Assembly: GCA_027577595.1 (NCBI GenBank)
Contig: JANBRJ010000022.1
Coordinates: 124,001 to 188,000 of the forward strand
From: Coemansia sp. RSA 487
Taxonomy: Eukaryota > Kickxellomycota > Kickxellomycetes > Kickxellales > Kickxellaceae
Direction of reading: 5' to 3'
DNA length: 64,000 nt
Shown here: positions 1 through 10,800 of the stretch, piece after piece
How positions within the stretch are numbered: the stretch's first letter is position 1
How the letters are laid out: every line of letters starts with the position of its first letter
The notes under the pieces: model-generated
Told to the model about the DNA's origin: nothing
Seen by the model: the letters and a program-made list of their open reading frames with translations, nothing else
The model's database searches: none
Made by a program: the position numbers and the translations under genes

Positions 1-494
1 GAAAAGCGCACTCGTGCGCGGGACGGTCATAGTACCCATCTGACTTGCATACAATAGCTCTTGGGCCTCCAATTTCCTCCAACATTTCTTTTAAAATAAG
101 CACCCTTGCTGACTGCTATTCGTGTAGAAATCTATCTGACCAGGAAAGAATCTGTAGTGTTACGATAAGAGTTGGTCGTAATAAAAAAGAAGTCACAATC
201 GAGGCTTGACCTGGAAAAGATCAAGTCAGTTGAGAAATATTTTTATCCCCACTTTCTGGTCAGGCAAATCTCTAATTTCTTTACCTTTCCTGCTCATTAT
301 ATTTGTACTTTATACACCTTTCTTCAATTGCCTACTTGCCGAATCAAGTGCACTTTTCTTAATTAAGCAACGAGGTGTGGAGGACGGACACCACGCCTTG
401 TTATTCTTGATAGCCAGATTCGAGCACAGAGTAGGGGGCAGGAGGTCAGACAAAGCAGCATAGAGAATTTTTTTATCAAACTGACTCCTTTGTA
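1..494. other. leader region upstream of the PPR gene
   Basis: AT-rich non-coding stretch preceding the ATG at 495. Short open frames here are under 90 codons and resemble nothing I know. It probably holds the promoter and 5' leader of the PPR gene; no clear TATA box or motif is visible. Confidence 0.5.
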
Positions 495-3400
495 ATGACA
501 CACCTGTTGGCATGGCGACGTATAAGGCAGCATATTCCCAGCGCTGCTTCAAGATTCTACAGTTTTCGGTGCTGCCGATCTACGCTTAAAGGCACAGAAG
601 CCCAACAAAGCGTGCTTGTGTTGCCAGGATGCGTACTGGCTGGACGGGATCGCCGGCTTATCTTGACCTGTAACGCTTCTAAACAGTTTCGGCGATATAT
701 GTCGACATCTAACGCAATCGATCGTGACTCGGAGAGGCACCTGTTAGGCTCAATGCAAACGCTATCACGATCTGAATCATTGGTAAACAGAGAAACTGTC
801 TGGGGTGCATATAGACGAATAGCAAAGGCAGAAGCTGGTGCTGCATACTTGCCACCACAGACTATTATTCACCTTGTTAATCTGCTTGCAAATGATCCGA
901 ACAAAGCGCAGGCGCTCTTGCGCATAAACAGCGTTGTCGATGATGTTAGACGTAAACGTCAACTTTCATCGGCTGAGCTTGATGCTGTCAGACGAACATG
1001 CAATATCTCCGAAGGATCACACAGCCGGCCTGCGCTTGATCGGCAGGTTCCCGAAAACAGCACCGTTAAAATACCCAGCGACGCCAGTGGGCAGGTACAG
1101 ACAGCAGAAGAAACAATTCCTGACCGAGACGAGTTGCCAAAGTTTCCGGACACCTTTTCGCAACACGTGAGAGAGACCACGGAAAACGACTTACCAGAAG
1201 GACGACTCAAAACGCAAAAGCTTCTTGAAAAGCCGCTGATCACATTAGTTACAGCCCATGTTTGGCGGGCGTATCGGCTAGATTTAGAAGCAAGTGTAGC
1301 TGATAGCGAGGTTAGATTGCCGCACAACACCATGAGCAAGCTGGTTGAATATTGCAGCCAGATCGGATGTATAACGGGTGCTCCTCTGCTTAAGCAAATC
1401 GAAATTGACGCCGAAGCACACCCTTGGCTTTTCCCAAACCGTTATGGCGCGCTTAGTGTCGCCTACGCAAAGCTCGGAATGCCAGGACATTCAAGGCGTT
1501 GCCACCGAGATGGGCATGCAGCGCTAGACAGCAAGGATACGACAAAAGTTGACTGGGGTCTATGCACTGCGTTTATGCGTAGTATACGGCAAAAGGAGGC
1601 ACACACGATCTTTGACAAGCTTGTGGCTAGCGATAAAGTCAGCAACAAAAGCAACAAAAGCAACAAGAGCAACAAGAACAACAAAAAATACCGAATGATG
1701 ATCAAGGAGTACACGCTTATGAATAATCCAGACATGGCGTTTGCACTTTTTGACGATGTGTCCAGGATTGGGTTCAAGCCAAGTTATAAGCTGCTGTGCG
1801 CGCTCGGCACTGCTGCAGCACTGTACAAGGATGCGTCGAGAAGCAGCGATCGTCTTCAAAAGATCATTAACTGTCTCAAGAGCTGGAACATTTTGGTGGA
1901 TTATCGGTTTTTTGTTCATATCCTGGCAGGCTACAGTCAGTCTCGACAGTACGTCATATTCGATTCACTGGCCAAAAAGCTGCTTGACCGTTTCCAATAT
2001 TCACACAGAGAGCTGAACCAGGTAATAATGACGAACGCGGTAGAACGTGGAAACCAGGGGCTTGCGTTCAAACTAGCACCGATTGTCTTGCAAAATATCT
2101 ATACATTTCCGAGGTTCGAAAAACCTCTTCGGCGCATGGGGAGATCTGACGAGCTTCGCAAGATCTTAAACCTCTCGCGTTTCCCAGAAAACAACTTTAC
2201 AGCTAACATGAAGCTTTCGCTAGACATTGGTAGTGCAGAAATGGCATTGACGCCCGAGACACTGCTGTGTCGCGCTTTGGATATGACTGAGAAGGGTTAT
2301 ACGATATCGTTTGGGCTGTTTCCGCAGTTGATCCGGCACCTTTCTGTATGTGGAAATCGGGATCTTGCGATACAGGCGTTTGAGAAGCTGTCAGCTGCCG
2401 GTGTTCCAAGTAGTATCGAGCTATTGCTACTTGTCCACACATTGTATATAGATAGTCCTGTTCGCGAGCGTGCTATTGGCATATTTGAAGGTATCCGATC
2501 CAGGCTGACGCCTTCTAACGTAGGGAACATCAAACTAAACGCTTCAACGATGAAGAAGTATCTGCGGTTTTTGATTGAAAGAGGGGATATCGCTGCTGCT
2601 CACGATGCACTTGCCTTTCTTCAGACTCTGCCTTGCAACCACAAGGAGCTGCCCTACTCGCCACTAATCGAATACTATATCTCGCACAGAGTACCAGAAA
2701 TGTCGCACAAGCTGATTGCCTATGTTGTCCAACACGACATTGCCATCGAGCCACACGTGGTTAATCTGTGCTGTCGCGGCCTGGTGGAAAACGCAACGAC
2801 CACGGACTATGCTAACTTTATGCGCTACGTTAACCGCATTGGCATGATGAAGCAAGTGCCGTACTCTGTATTCGAAACGTTCTTTTTGCGCTGTATGCAG
2901 GTATATAAGGTTTCAGACATCGAATGGGCAGTCGAGGTGCTTGCAAACTCGCCAAACGAGATCATTGGTGTCTGGCGGACGATCTTTAAACGTCTGAGCA
3001 AAAGCACTGACGACCAAAGCGTTGCTTCGATGGTCCGGATGGCTGTTGGTCTAGCGTCAAACAAACCGCGGATTGGGATGCATTTGCTGGCGGCTGCAGA
3101 AAATGTACCACGAGCAGCCGTTGTGGCTGACAGTGTTCTGGTAGCATTGCGGGAATGCAATGAAGACTGTGACGTCTATTTTTACAGCGCAGCTTTTTCA
3201 ATATTCGCGCGGCTTTGGGTCAGACACTACACGAAGAGGCGTACGTATTTGCAGAATCCTCAAACATCAAAGGAATTCCTGGTTTCAGCATTTGAACGGC
3301 ATATTCACGACGCAATTAAAGTTGGAATTGACATGCCTTTGTTGCACATTGCGCTGCGTGCCCTATCCTCGGCTTCGCAAAGCATGAGTCCTGTCGAATT

Positions 3401-4409
3401 CATCGATATACTGAAAGCAATGCCCGAGTCGGAGTTTTCGATAGAAGCCTTTGAGGCGGTTTGTGTTGGTTTCGCCCAGAGAGGACATGCCCGCGAAGTA
3501 GAGTTAGTCCTGGATATGATGTGGAAGCAGGGGTTTGCGTCGGAGACAAGGCTATTGAACATTCTAATGTCTTGCTTTACTCATATTCCGCCGCCATCGA
3601 ACTCGCCAAAGCCAGCAGATAATGAAGCTCATCTTGACTACGCTGAGCCGACAATAGCAGAAGAAATGGAGGCAGACACGATGGACAGCGACGATCATCT
3701 GTATATTGGCGTGTCTGAGGAGCTGCTGATGGAGTTAGATCACGAGCTAGAGCCGCGAGAGGAACATACCAATAGCCCCCGTTTGGCGTTTTACGCAAAC
3801 TGCCTTAACAAGGTTCTCTCGTTTTGGAGGCAGTTTGAATTTCGCGGCTTGTCGCCCGACCGAATAAGCTACTCTGTGCTTCTCTATGCATACACTAAGG
3901 CCCAAAAGTTCAAACAAGCCGAGGAGCTTATCGGCGATCTTGTTGAAAGCGGCATTGGACACAGCGGACATACCGCAAGCCAGTGGATTGTTTTGCGTCT
4001 GAAGCAAGGCGACGTCAAGGGTGCTCTGGGCGTGCTTGGTGCGATTGGTAACGAGGAAAGTTGCGACAAGCTGTCACAAACAGACAAGCGCTACACTGGG
4101 CTCAACCACATCCAGTGCAACACCTTCCACTTTCTTCCATTTGTGCTGCACTATCTGAAAAATGGAAAGCACAAGCTTACGGCGAAAATGTTGCTGGCCA
4201 TGCACATGCGCCATATAAAGGCGACCACCCATGTGTACCGCAATATTCTGGTGTATTTGGCCAATGACAACAACCACCAAGTGTTCCTGGATGTTGTACG
4301 ACAGATGGTCAAATTCGACATTCCAATCGACAGCCAACTAATGGATGTTCTCGAGGATTATTCTGCTTGTAAAAGGCTCCCATTTACTACAGAACAATTT
4401 CTCGACTAG
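495..4409 (+). CDS. large pentatricopeptide-repeat (PPR) protein, probably mitochondrial
   Basis: Single exon of 1,304 residues starting at ATG 495. The N-terminus is rich in Arg/Ser with few acids (MTHLLAWRRIRQHIPSAASR), as expected of a mitochondrial targeting sequence. The body is built of roughly 35-residue helical repeats typical of PPR proteins, clearest near the C-terminus (for example SYSVLLYAYTKAQKFKQAEE and THVYRNILVYLANDNN). PPR proteins bind organellar RNA and govern its stability, processing or translation, so a role in mitochondrial mRNA metabolism is inferred. An Asn/Lys/Ser run encoded by a short tandem repeat lies near residues 382-397, and a Glu/Asp-rich insert near 1045-1095. 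The ortholog is unclear; fungal Pet309, Cbp1 or LRPPRC-type proteins are candidates of similar size. Confidence 0.85.
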   Translation: MTHLLAWRRIRQHIPSAASRFYSFRCCRSTLKGTEAQQSVLVLPGCVLAGRDRRLILTCNASKQFRRYMSTSNAIDRDSERHLLGSMQTLSRSESLVNRETVWGAYRRIAKAEAGAAYLPPQTIIHLVNLLANDPNKAQALLRINSVVDDVRRKRQLSSAELDAVRRTCNISEGSHSRPALDRQVPENSTVKIPSDASGQVQTAEETIPDRDELPKFPDTFSQHVRETTENDLPEGRLKTQKLLEKPLITLVTAHVWRAYRLDLEASVADSEVRLPHNTMSKLVEYCSQIGCITGAPLLKQIEIDAEAHPWLFPNRYGALSVAYAKLGMPGHSRRCHRDGHAALDSKDTTKVDWGLCTAFMRSIRQKEAHTIFDKLVASDKVSNKSNKSNKSNKNNKKYRMMIKEYTLMNNPDMAFALFDDVSRIGFKPSYKLLCALGTAAALYKDASRSSDRLQKIINCLKSWNILVDYRFFVHILAGYSQSRQYVIFDSLAKKLLDRFQYSHRELNQVIMTNAVERGNQGLAFKLAPIVLQNIYTFPRFEKPLRRMGRSDELRKILNLSRFPENNFTANMKLSLDIGSAEMALTPETLLCRALDMTEKGYTISFGLFPQLIRHLSVCGNRDLAIQAFEKLSAAGVPSSIELLLLVHTLYIDSPVRERAIGIFEGIRSRLTPSNVGNIKLNASTMKKYLRFLIERGDIAAAHDALAFLQTLPCNHKELPYSPLIEYYISHRVPEMSHKLIAYVVQHDIAIEPHVVNLCCRGLVENATTTDYANFMRYVNRIGMMKQVPYSVFETFFLRCMQVYKVSDIEWAVEVLANSPNEIIGVWRTIFKRLSKSTDDQSVASMVRMAVGLASNKPRIGMHLLAAAENVPRAAVVADSVLVALRECNEDCDVYFYSAAFSIFARLWVRHYTKRRTYLQNPQTSKEFLVSAFERHIHDAIKVGIDMPLLHIALRALSSASQSMSPVEFIDILKAMPESEFSIEAFEAVCVGFAQRGHAREVELVLDMMWKQGFASETRLLNILMSCFTHIPPPSNSPKPADNEAHLDYAEPTIAEEMEADTMDSDDHLYIGVSEELLMELDHELEPREEHTNSPRLAFYANCLNKVLSFWRQFEFRGLSPDRISYSVLLYAYTKAQKFKQAEELIGDLVESGIGHSGHTASQWIVLRLKQGDVKGALGVLGAIGNEESCDKLSQTDKRYTGLNHIQCNTFHFLPFVLHYLKNGKHKLTAKMLLAMHMRHIKATTHVYRNILVYLANDNNHQVFLDVVRQMVKFDIPIDSQLMDVLEDYSACKRLPFTTEQFLD
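1644..1692 (+). repeat. short AAC-AAA-AGC-type tandem repeat inside the PPR gene
   Basis: Near-perfect tandem copies of a 9-base unit (AGCAACAAA) encode an Asn/Lys/Ser run. It keeps the frame, so it is a coding microsatellite, likely length-variable between strains. Confidence 0.7.
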
Positions 4410-4560
4410 ACTGACAAACAGACTTGATGGCATGCCAATGTACATTTTCAATATATTTTCGTGGCGGTCAACTTGCGCCTAATTTTATAGAAGCCTGTCG
4501 GCTATTTACGTTAATAGTGAAAATATATGTATAAAGAATAAATATAGCAATTGTTGTTAT

Positions 4561-5978
4561 TTAGTTTGGGTTTGGAGAGGAATCAAGCACAAAGTCGGGT
4601 GCTGGAGTGAAAGTGACCCAGTTGTCATCATCGCTACGACCTTCAATTGCAGCATAGTCACATCCTTCTTTCTTCCACGCTTTGTCGGTAGAATGAGGTA
4701 TGTGCGACGACAGCGGCGGCGAGGAAGATCTGGTCTCAGAATATACGGCATCAGGTTTACTGCATTCATTCCCTACATCACTGATACTTGGGTGCTTGTG
4801 TGAGAATCTTTTGCTGGGCGAAAGAGCTGTTTCCCGATTATATACACCCATTTCCGACGTCCAAAGCGATACATGTCTGTCGTGGACCTTCCACCATTTG
4901 TCGACAAATGGAGCGAAAGACGATGTGCTGGTCACGTGAAGTGTTCCATCGTGGCCATGCTGCCACTTCCAAGGCTTTTGCGGCCCAACAAAGTGGACAA
5001 CCTTTATCGAGTGAGAAAAGTGGGCAAATGCTGGTGCATATGTGTAAAAGCTTGTCGATGCAGTGTTGTACGCAAACGGCAGCCTGCGTGCGCTATCTGC
5101 ACGGCTCCAATCGCTGAAATACTCGTTCAATAGTCCTTGGTCCCCTCCTATATCATAAATGTTATTTGCCAGTGCACGTTTAAAAAAGTGCAAAACACAT
5201 CAAAGAAATATCCCATTATAATATTAGTCCCAATGCAAACTGTATGTATGCCTGTATATCTCTAGACAGGCAGGCATGCACTGTGCAGTGTTTGGGGACG
5301 TGAACAAACAGACATGAAGATTGAGGAGAACAGGGTGATGATTATTCTACAAGCTGTAAATGGGACACGATTGCATATGACATTTCTCAACTCACCATCG
5401 AAAGAGCCACGTGTTGATAGCAGCTGCAGCAGCCCTGCATGTGTGGACTTTGACGGAGTTGCAACAAAGACACCCGAGTTGAAGCAATCCGGCCAACCCA
5501 GATCAGGGGCTGCTGCAAGCAGTCCCCTGTTTGCCATTCCTCCATTCGGCCGAATATCATCCCCGATCGTCATATTGCTGTTCTCAAAGGTCTTTTTCAG
5601 ATCTAACTCAAGCAAAGAGTCCAGAGACTGGAACACAAGCGTGTCGGCATCGAGGAAAACGATGCGTCTATACTCGGTAAGGGACCACACGCCAATTTTT
5701 GTCACGGTTGTTCCCAGATCAGGACGGCCAAGCAGCGAAAGGTTAGCTACGTCGTTTGTGTCTAGCATCGGAATGCTTATGATCCTGTCAAACATCGTTT
5801 CAAGCCGCTCAAGCGCTGGTCGTGACAGCTGGCTGTCGGCAACCAGACACACAATCTCATTTTGTGTTCCCGTCTCACGCAGAGAAGCAGCAAGTGTCAG
5901 TGCGCCATGCAAGTATGTGTCAGTGGTAAGAAGAGTAGCGTAGCAGACGCGCCCTGCGTTTTGGAGACCCGTAGCCAT
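4561..5978 (-). CDS. glycogenin (glycogen-priming glucosyltransferase), compact form
   Basis: Two exons, complement of 4561-5147 and 5396-5978, encode 389 residues. The 248-base intron has donor GTGAGT and acceptor ATATAG and rejoins the hallmark FDGGDQGLLNEYF. Exon 1 carries the GT8 fold with ATLLTTDTYLHGAL, the metal-binding DxD in VFLDADTLVFQ, and DCFNSGVFVA. Exon 2 carries the FYTYAPAF region, whose Tyr matches the self-glucosylated tyrosine of animal glycogenin, and HFVGPQKPWKW. Glycogenin transfers glucose from UDP-glucose to itself to prime glycogen synthesis in the cytosol. The start is the ATG at 5978; the frame is open nine codons further but only from a TTG. The gene is divergent from a second glycogenin at 7882 with the same intron position. 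Confidence 0.93.
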
Positions 5979-6417
5979 ATTCTTTCCCAGAGAATAGCAA
6001 GCCAAATGTATCCAAAGGTCAAAGAGTCAAAATTTATATATGTTATAATTTAAAAGACGTAAAACAAAAACGATGTCTTTGTCGTGATTCCGGTCTGCTT
6101 TTTATACAGTATAAAATATTATCTTACTAAATTATACCAAAGAATGTTGCTAAAATCCAAGCAATTTCCCATGCATATTTATTGCGCAGGACATCGAGTG
6201 CATGCGCAAATGTTTGTGTAATTTTTCTTTTGCAAGCATACATTGTGACCGCGAATCTTGCATTCTATGTCTTGTAAATATTTTTCGATAGATAAATAAA
6301 AGCTGATTTATATTTTACATGCAAGCTTATTTGCATTCAGCTAGATGAAGTGGTGGATTGCCGCAGTCGTCAAACAAGTCGACTTTTTCATATTGAAAAC
6401 GTTTATTTAGTCTTGTT

Positions 6418-6446
6418 CGTTTGTTTGTTTGTTTGTTTGTTTTTGG
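6418..6446. repeat. (TTTG)n microsatellite
   Basis: About six consecutive TTTG units within the AT-rich spacer; simple sequence repeat. Confidence 0.8.
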
Positions 6447-6589
6447 CCTGGTCTGTTATAGAGTCTGTGCCAACATTTCCCATGCACAAAACTCACATTC
6501 CAATTATTTATTGTATGCACCTTGTGCTAAAATCCTAATCGATGAGAACAGCTTTTTCTGTAGAAAGTATGCAATCTGCACATATCGAT

Positions 6590-7318
6590 GGATGGTGGTG
6601 CTGATTGTGATGCCAGACAAGCTGGCAAGACAAAAAATGAAAGCTCATTGTATAGTTTTTTGTCAAAGCAGCTCGGAGAAGTGGTGGTAATGATTGCAAA
6701 GACTATATCATTTTTTGTAGATAGACACAGCTCATCTTATCCACCCAACGTTATGCACATCTGAATCAGATCGATTCCCCAAACCCGCCCTTTTTTTGAA
6801 AAACACGGATATGGCACTGGCTCTTTGTTCCATATCTGCCACCTGAGCACAGGTTTGCGGTGCATGTCATTCCAGGACAGGAGCGTCTTCAGACGTTAAA
6901 ATGCGAATCGTGTGGTGTCTTCTACAATTCCCACATGTGCAAACACCACCAGTGCCTGCTGCCACACACATGCAAAAGGCAAGTCCCTCTTCTTTTAGCG
7001 CTGCAATGACCTGCCGCCGTTAATATTAGCATCTGCGAACCCTGCGCCGAGGGAGAGATTACGTGTCCATTTACAAAAAAGATAAAGGACCCGATATCTT
7101 CGGGTTTATCCTTTCTTTGCTTTCCTTTATTCATTCCATTTCTGTGAATTTTTATACTCTTGTTGGTGAGGGTGTTTTGCTCCCTGTTGACTCGTGCAAA
7201 GAAAAAGTACAAGGTACAGTTATTGGATGTTAAAACCCTAGATACTCTTTCCGATATACACAAACGGCTCTATCTAGTTCTGAAGCAAGAACTTGCCAAC
7301 AAAAGCCATATTCGTTAG
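6590..7318 (+). pseudogene. unrecognised Cys-rich coding traces, broken or multi-exon gene
   Basis: Several plus-strand segments read like protein but lie in different frames and lack a common start. Around 6805-6985 the translation includes FVPYLPPEHRFAVHVIPGQE and then CESCGVFYNSHMCKHHQC, a clustered Cys/His pattern like a zinc-binding site. Around 7028-7080 a further ICEPCAEGEITCPF follows an AG. From about 7150 to the TAG at 7318 a frame reads KKKYKVQLLDVKTLDTLSDI and then HKRLYLVLKQELANKSHIR. This suggests either a decayed gene or one with several small introns (a GC donor, AAG|GCAAGT, is possible after 6978). I do not recognise the family. Confidence 0.35.
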
Positions 7319-7881
7319 CCAAAACCCAACTCTCAAAGCCGTACCCGGGTGTTTCGTTTGCCAAATTTAGGATTTGTGGATCTTTGCTCCTTTGTTCATG
7401 AATGTGTTTGGTGAATAAATAATCTCTCTGGCTGACAAGCTATGGATCCCAAATCCGACAAGACCCGCCATGATACTGTTGTGCGTTTGATGCTCTCCTG
7501 TTAGGCAATTACCATCATAATTTCACCTTTGCCATCGTTTGTCGTTTTTTCCCACTGAACAAAACCCCATTCCTATTAATTCGGGGGGGGGGGAGCAAAA
7601 ACATCGTGCTCAGTCAACTGCATATTCATTTTTTGGCTCTGCCTTCGGCCAGCGCTTTTCATCTTTTTTCCAAACCCTAATACCCAATTTTTCCTATCCA
7701 CTTTTCTTCTTGTATTTTATAGGTTTTACATATCAAAAGCGCATATTCCACTCTCTATACTACTGTTACGTTACTCAACTGCAAAGACATAGTCCTCAAC
7801 AGGCACGAATATCATTGAATTTTGGAATTTCAACAAACGTTACCGACCAAGGCACTTTTTGGCAACCGAACAAACACAGCT

Positions 7882-10800
7882 ATGGATGGGTCTAGCGGTG
7901 ATCCTCCAACACACGGGGTTGCTGCTGTCTCTGCCGACGCTTCTGCTCTGCGGCAGCCACAGTGTGCATACGTGACGCTGGTTACTAGCGACTCTTACGT
8001 TGACGGGGCGCTAGTTCTGCTGCATTCACTTCGAAGGGCGTTAACGCCATACAGCATTGTGTGCCTTGCAACACCTGCGTCCTTGGCCACGGATTCCCTG
8101 CAGCGTCTGCGCCAGCACTTTGATGGGGTGATCGAGACAGATTTGTGTAGATCCTCCGACAATCATGCTCTTGCTATGCTTGGTCGCCCTGATCTCTGGA
8201 GCACCTTGACCAAGATCCAGCTCTGGAACCCTGCCTTATTTGGCGCATGGGATGCCATCTGCTATCTTGATGCAGACACCCTTGTCCGCCAGCCCATAGA
8301 CGACATGTTTTCCAGGCTTCAGACATGGCGCAGTAACACTCCAGGGTGGCGGCAAGGAGGACTTATTTCAGCGTCTCCAGATACAGGGTGGCCTGACTGT
8401 TTCAACTCGGGTGTCCTCTTGCTTGCACCTGGATATGAGTGCTATGACGCTCTTGTTCGTCGTGTTGCCCAGAAAAACGCAAGCTTTGATGGTACGGAAC
8501 AAAATGGACCTCCCTTGACTTGCTTTGAAGATTGTTATTTTGTCTTTATTCCTTCAATCGTCTCTCCTCTCCCAATTTTTCCCTAGCTGCTTTGGCAGAT
8601 GCGTCTAGCTGTTGTGGTGCCAAAGCATGGGCCCATGCTTTGTTGGGCAGTGCAGAATCTACCTATCTGTCTATGCAGTGCACTGCAGCTGCAAATGCCG
8701 TGCTGTTATGTGTTCGTTTTGTATTGTCATCTTTTGCATTTTTGTTTGGCTTTGTTTGGTTTGGTGCTGCTGAAATGCGTTCCTTACATTGATTGTTTCT
8801 TGGTCTTTTGTCGTCATCGTCAAGCTGCAGTTATCCTTTTAGCGGACCCTATGTTGATACATTGTTATGTATCCACAGAAGTTGTCTTTCTTTTTTTGTC
8901 CTGCTTGACAGTGGTTGTATTTCTCATGGCAGAGTACGTTATATGTCATAGCAACATGCGCCTATCGCTGATCTGTATGTTAATATCTATATAAGTTATT
9001 TTATATTCTACATCTGGTGCTGTCGCTATGATTACAACTGTAGGCGCTGACCAGGGCTTGCTCAACGAGCATTTTTCCGACTGGGCAACAGACTTGCCGT
9101 ACCGCCGTCTGCCATTTTTATACAACTCAACTGCCAACGTATACTATACCTATGAGCCAGCATTGCAGCGATTTGGGCACGATGTGCGAGTCGTCCATTT
9201 TATTGGAGTATCGAAGCCATGGCACTGGGAACGTACGCCGGGCGGCCAGCTGATGAGCGACGCGTCATCTTCTGAGCGCTGGAGACAACTAGTGAACCTA
9301 TGGTGGTGCATCCACGATGAGCATGTATCTGGTTGGAAGTTCTGGAAAGGGCCCTTTAGCAAGAAAGTGGCGTTTGGCAAAGGATACCACCACATTACCA
9401 AGCCTGTTTTGTGTACGCTGAGCGAACAAAGTTCTGGAAGTGCTCATTTGAGTGGCAACGATACTGACAAGAGCAATGGAGATGATGATGGACTCAAGGA
9501 GCTTGAAGCTCACCATAAAGAGGTATCCGATTGGGATAAGGACTGGTCTTGGGCAGCAGATCGGGTGCATCCACTGGATTATGCATACCTCACCACACAT
9601 AAGGATCTGCCCACACAGCAGCCAGATGGACATAGCGAACCTGCGGCAAACGTTGAGCATCATCATGTTGATGCTGGATCCTCGGACTTCCCTAGCGATT
9701 CTTACAGCCACGGCCAGCCACATAGTCACTCGTGTTTAGATGATAACACGCCGAGTTGTCCTCCAATCAGCGATGCCAGCTATAATGAAGTCTCTGGCAG
9801 CGGCGGCTATCCCAACTGCGACGACCACGGGGCATACGCTGACAGCCGCACGGCCAATGTAGGGCCAAACGATTACGATCATTCGGATCACGAGCAACCA
9901 TCGGCAGAAGCGCCAGAATGGATGAAGTCGCAGCGTCCGTGGGAGGATGTGGCTCGTGAGGGTTGGATGCACAGCGAGGACTATCATCCACACACGTACG
10001 ACCAGGCATATGTTGGCCGCCATGTCACCCAAGCGCACCCTACTAAATCATATGAGGAGCCATACGATGGTCAACATGAAGCTCAGCCGGCTTACACGCC
10101 AATACCACTTCCAGCTAACCAGGCAATTTACGAGGCTACGCAAGTTGTCCTCCAACCACGTGACATGCACGATCGGTCCGAGAGAAACCACTTCGTACAT
10201 ATCCAGAGCCACGAACATGGAAATAGCCAACAGCATGCTCGGGTGGACTATGGTTCAGATGGCGCAAATCATGGGAACGAGTATATCGAATATCATCACG
10301 GACATTCGAACCAGACAACAGACTATGAGTGCAGCCAAACCCAGCATCAGCCACAAGTACCTGGGCCGAATAGAAGTACAAGCGCATCAACTGCCTCACC
10401 CCTGTACTTTCCCCAGCCAAAGTCGCCTGTGGCTGTCAATCCTGTCGCTCTGTGGGAATCCAGCGAGGAGCAGTCTCGTCGGAGAGAATGGGCGGAGCAA
10501 TTAAGGAGCAAGCCCAACAGCTCTATGCCTAATCTTGGAAATGCCGCATTCACACACCACACAACATACAATGCACCAGAATCGGCTTCGGTCTCTGGCT
10601 TTGATAGCCACATCTCAGTCTCTACATTGGATCATATAGATAGCAGCCAGCTACCCAAAGAAACGCCATGGAAGATCAGCCATGTTCGACAGAGAAGGAC
10701 CGAGGACAATGAAACCGTAGCTAATACACTACAGAACTCGCTTCCGGCTGGAATACAGTTCAAGGAAGGCGTTGCAAACGATGGTAATGCGCGCGAGGCA

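Larger units (their letters stand above)
5979..7881. other. 1.9-kb region between divergent glycogenin genes
   Basis: It must contain both glycogenin promoters, but it is long for this genome. It contains a (TTTG)n run near 6418-6444, an 11-G run at 7583-7593, and a plus-strand stretch around 6590-7318 with coding-like Cys-rich segments (listed separately). I see no complete gene. Confidence 0.5.

Noticed and set aside
8599-8994. Hydrophobic 131-codon frame
   Set aside because: Lies wholly inside the glycogenin intron whose splice is well supported.
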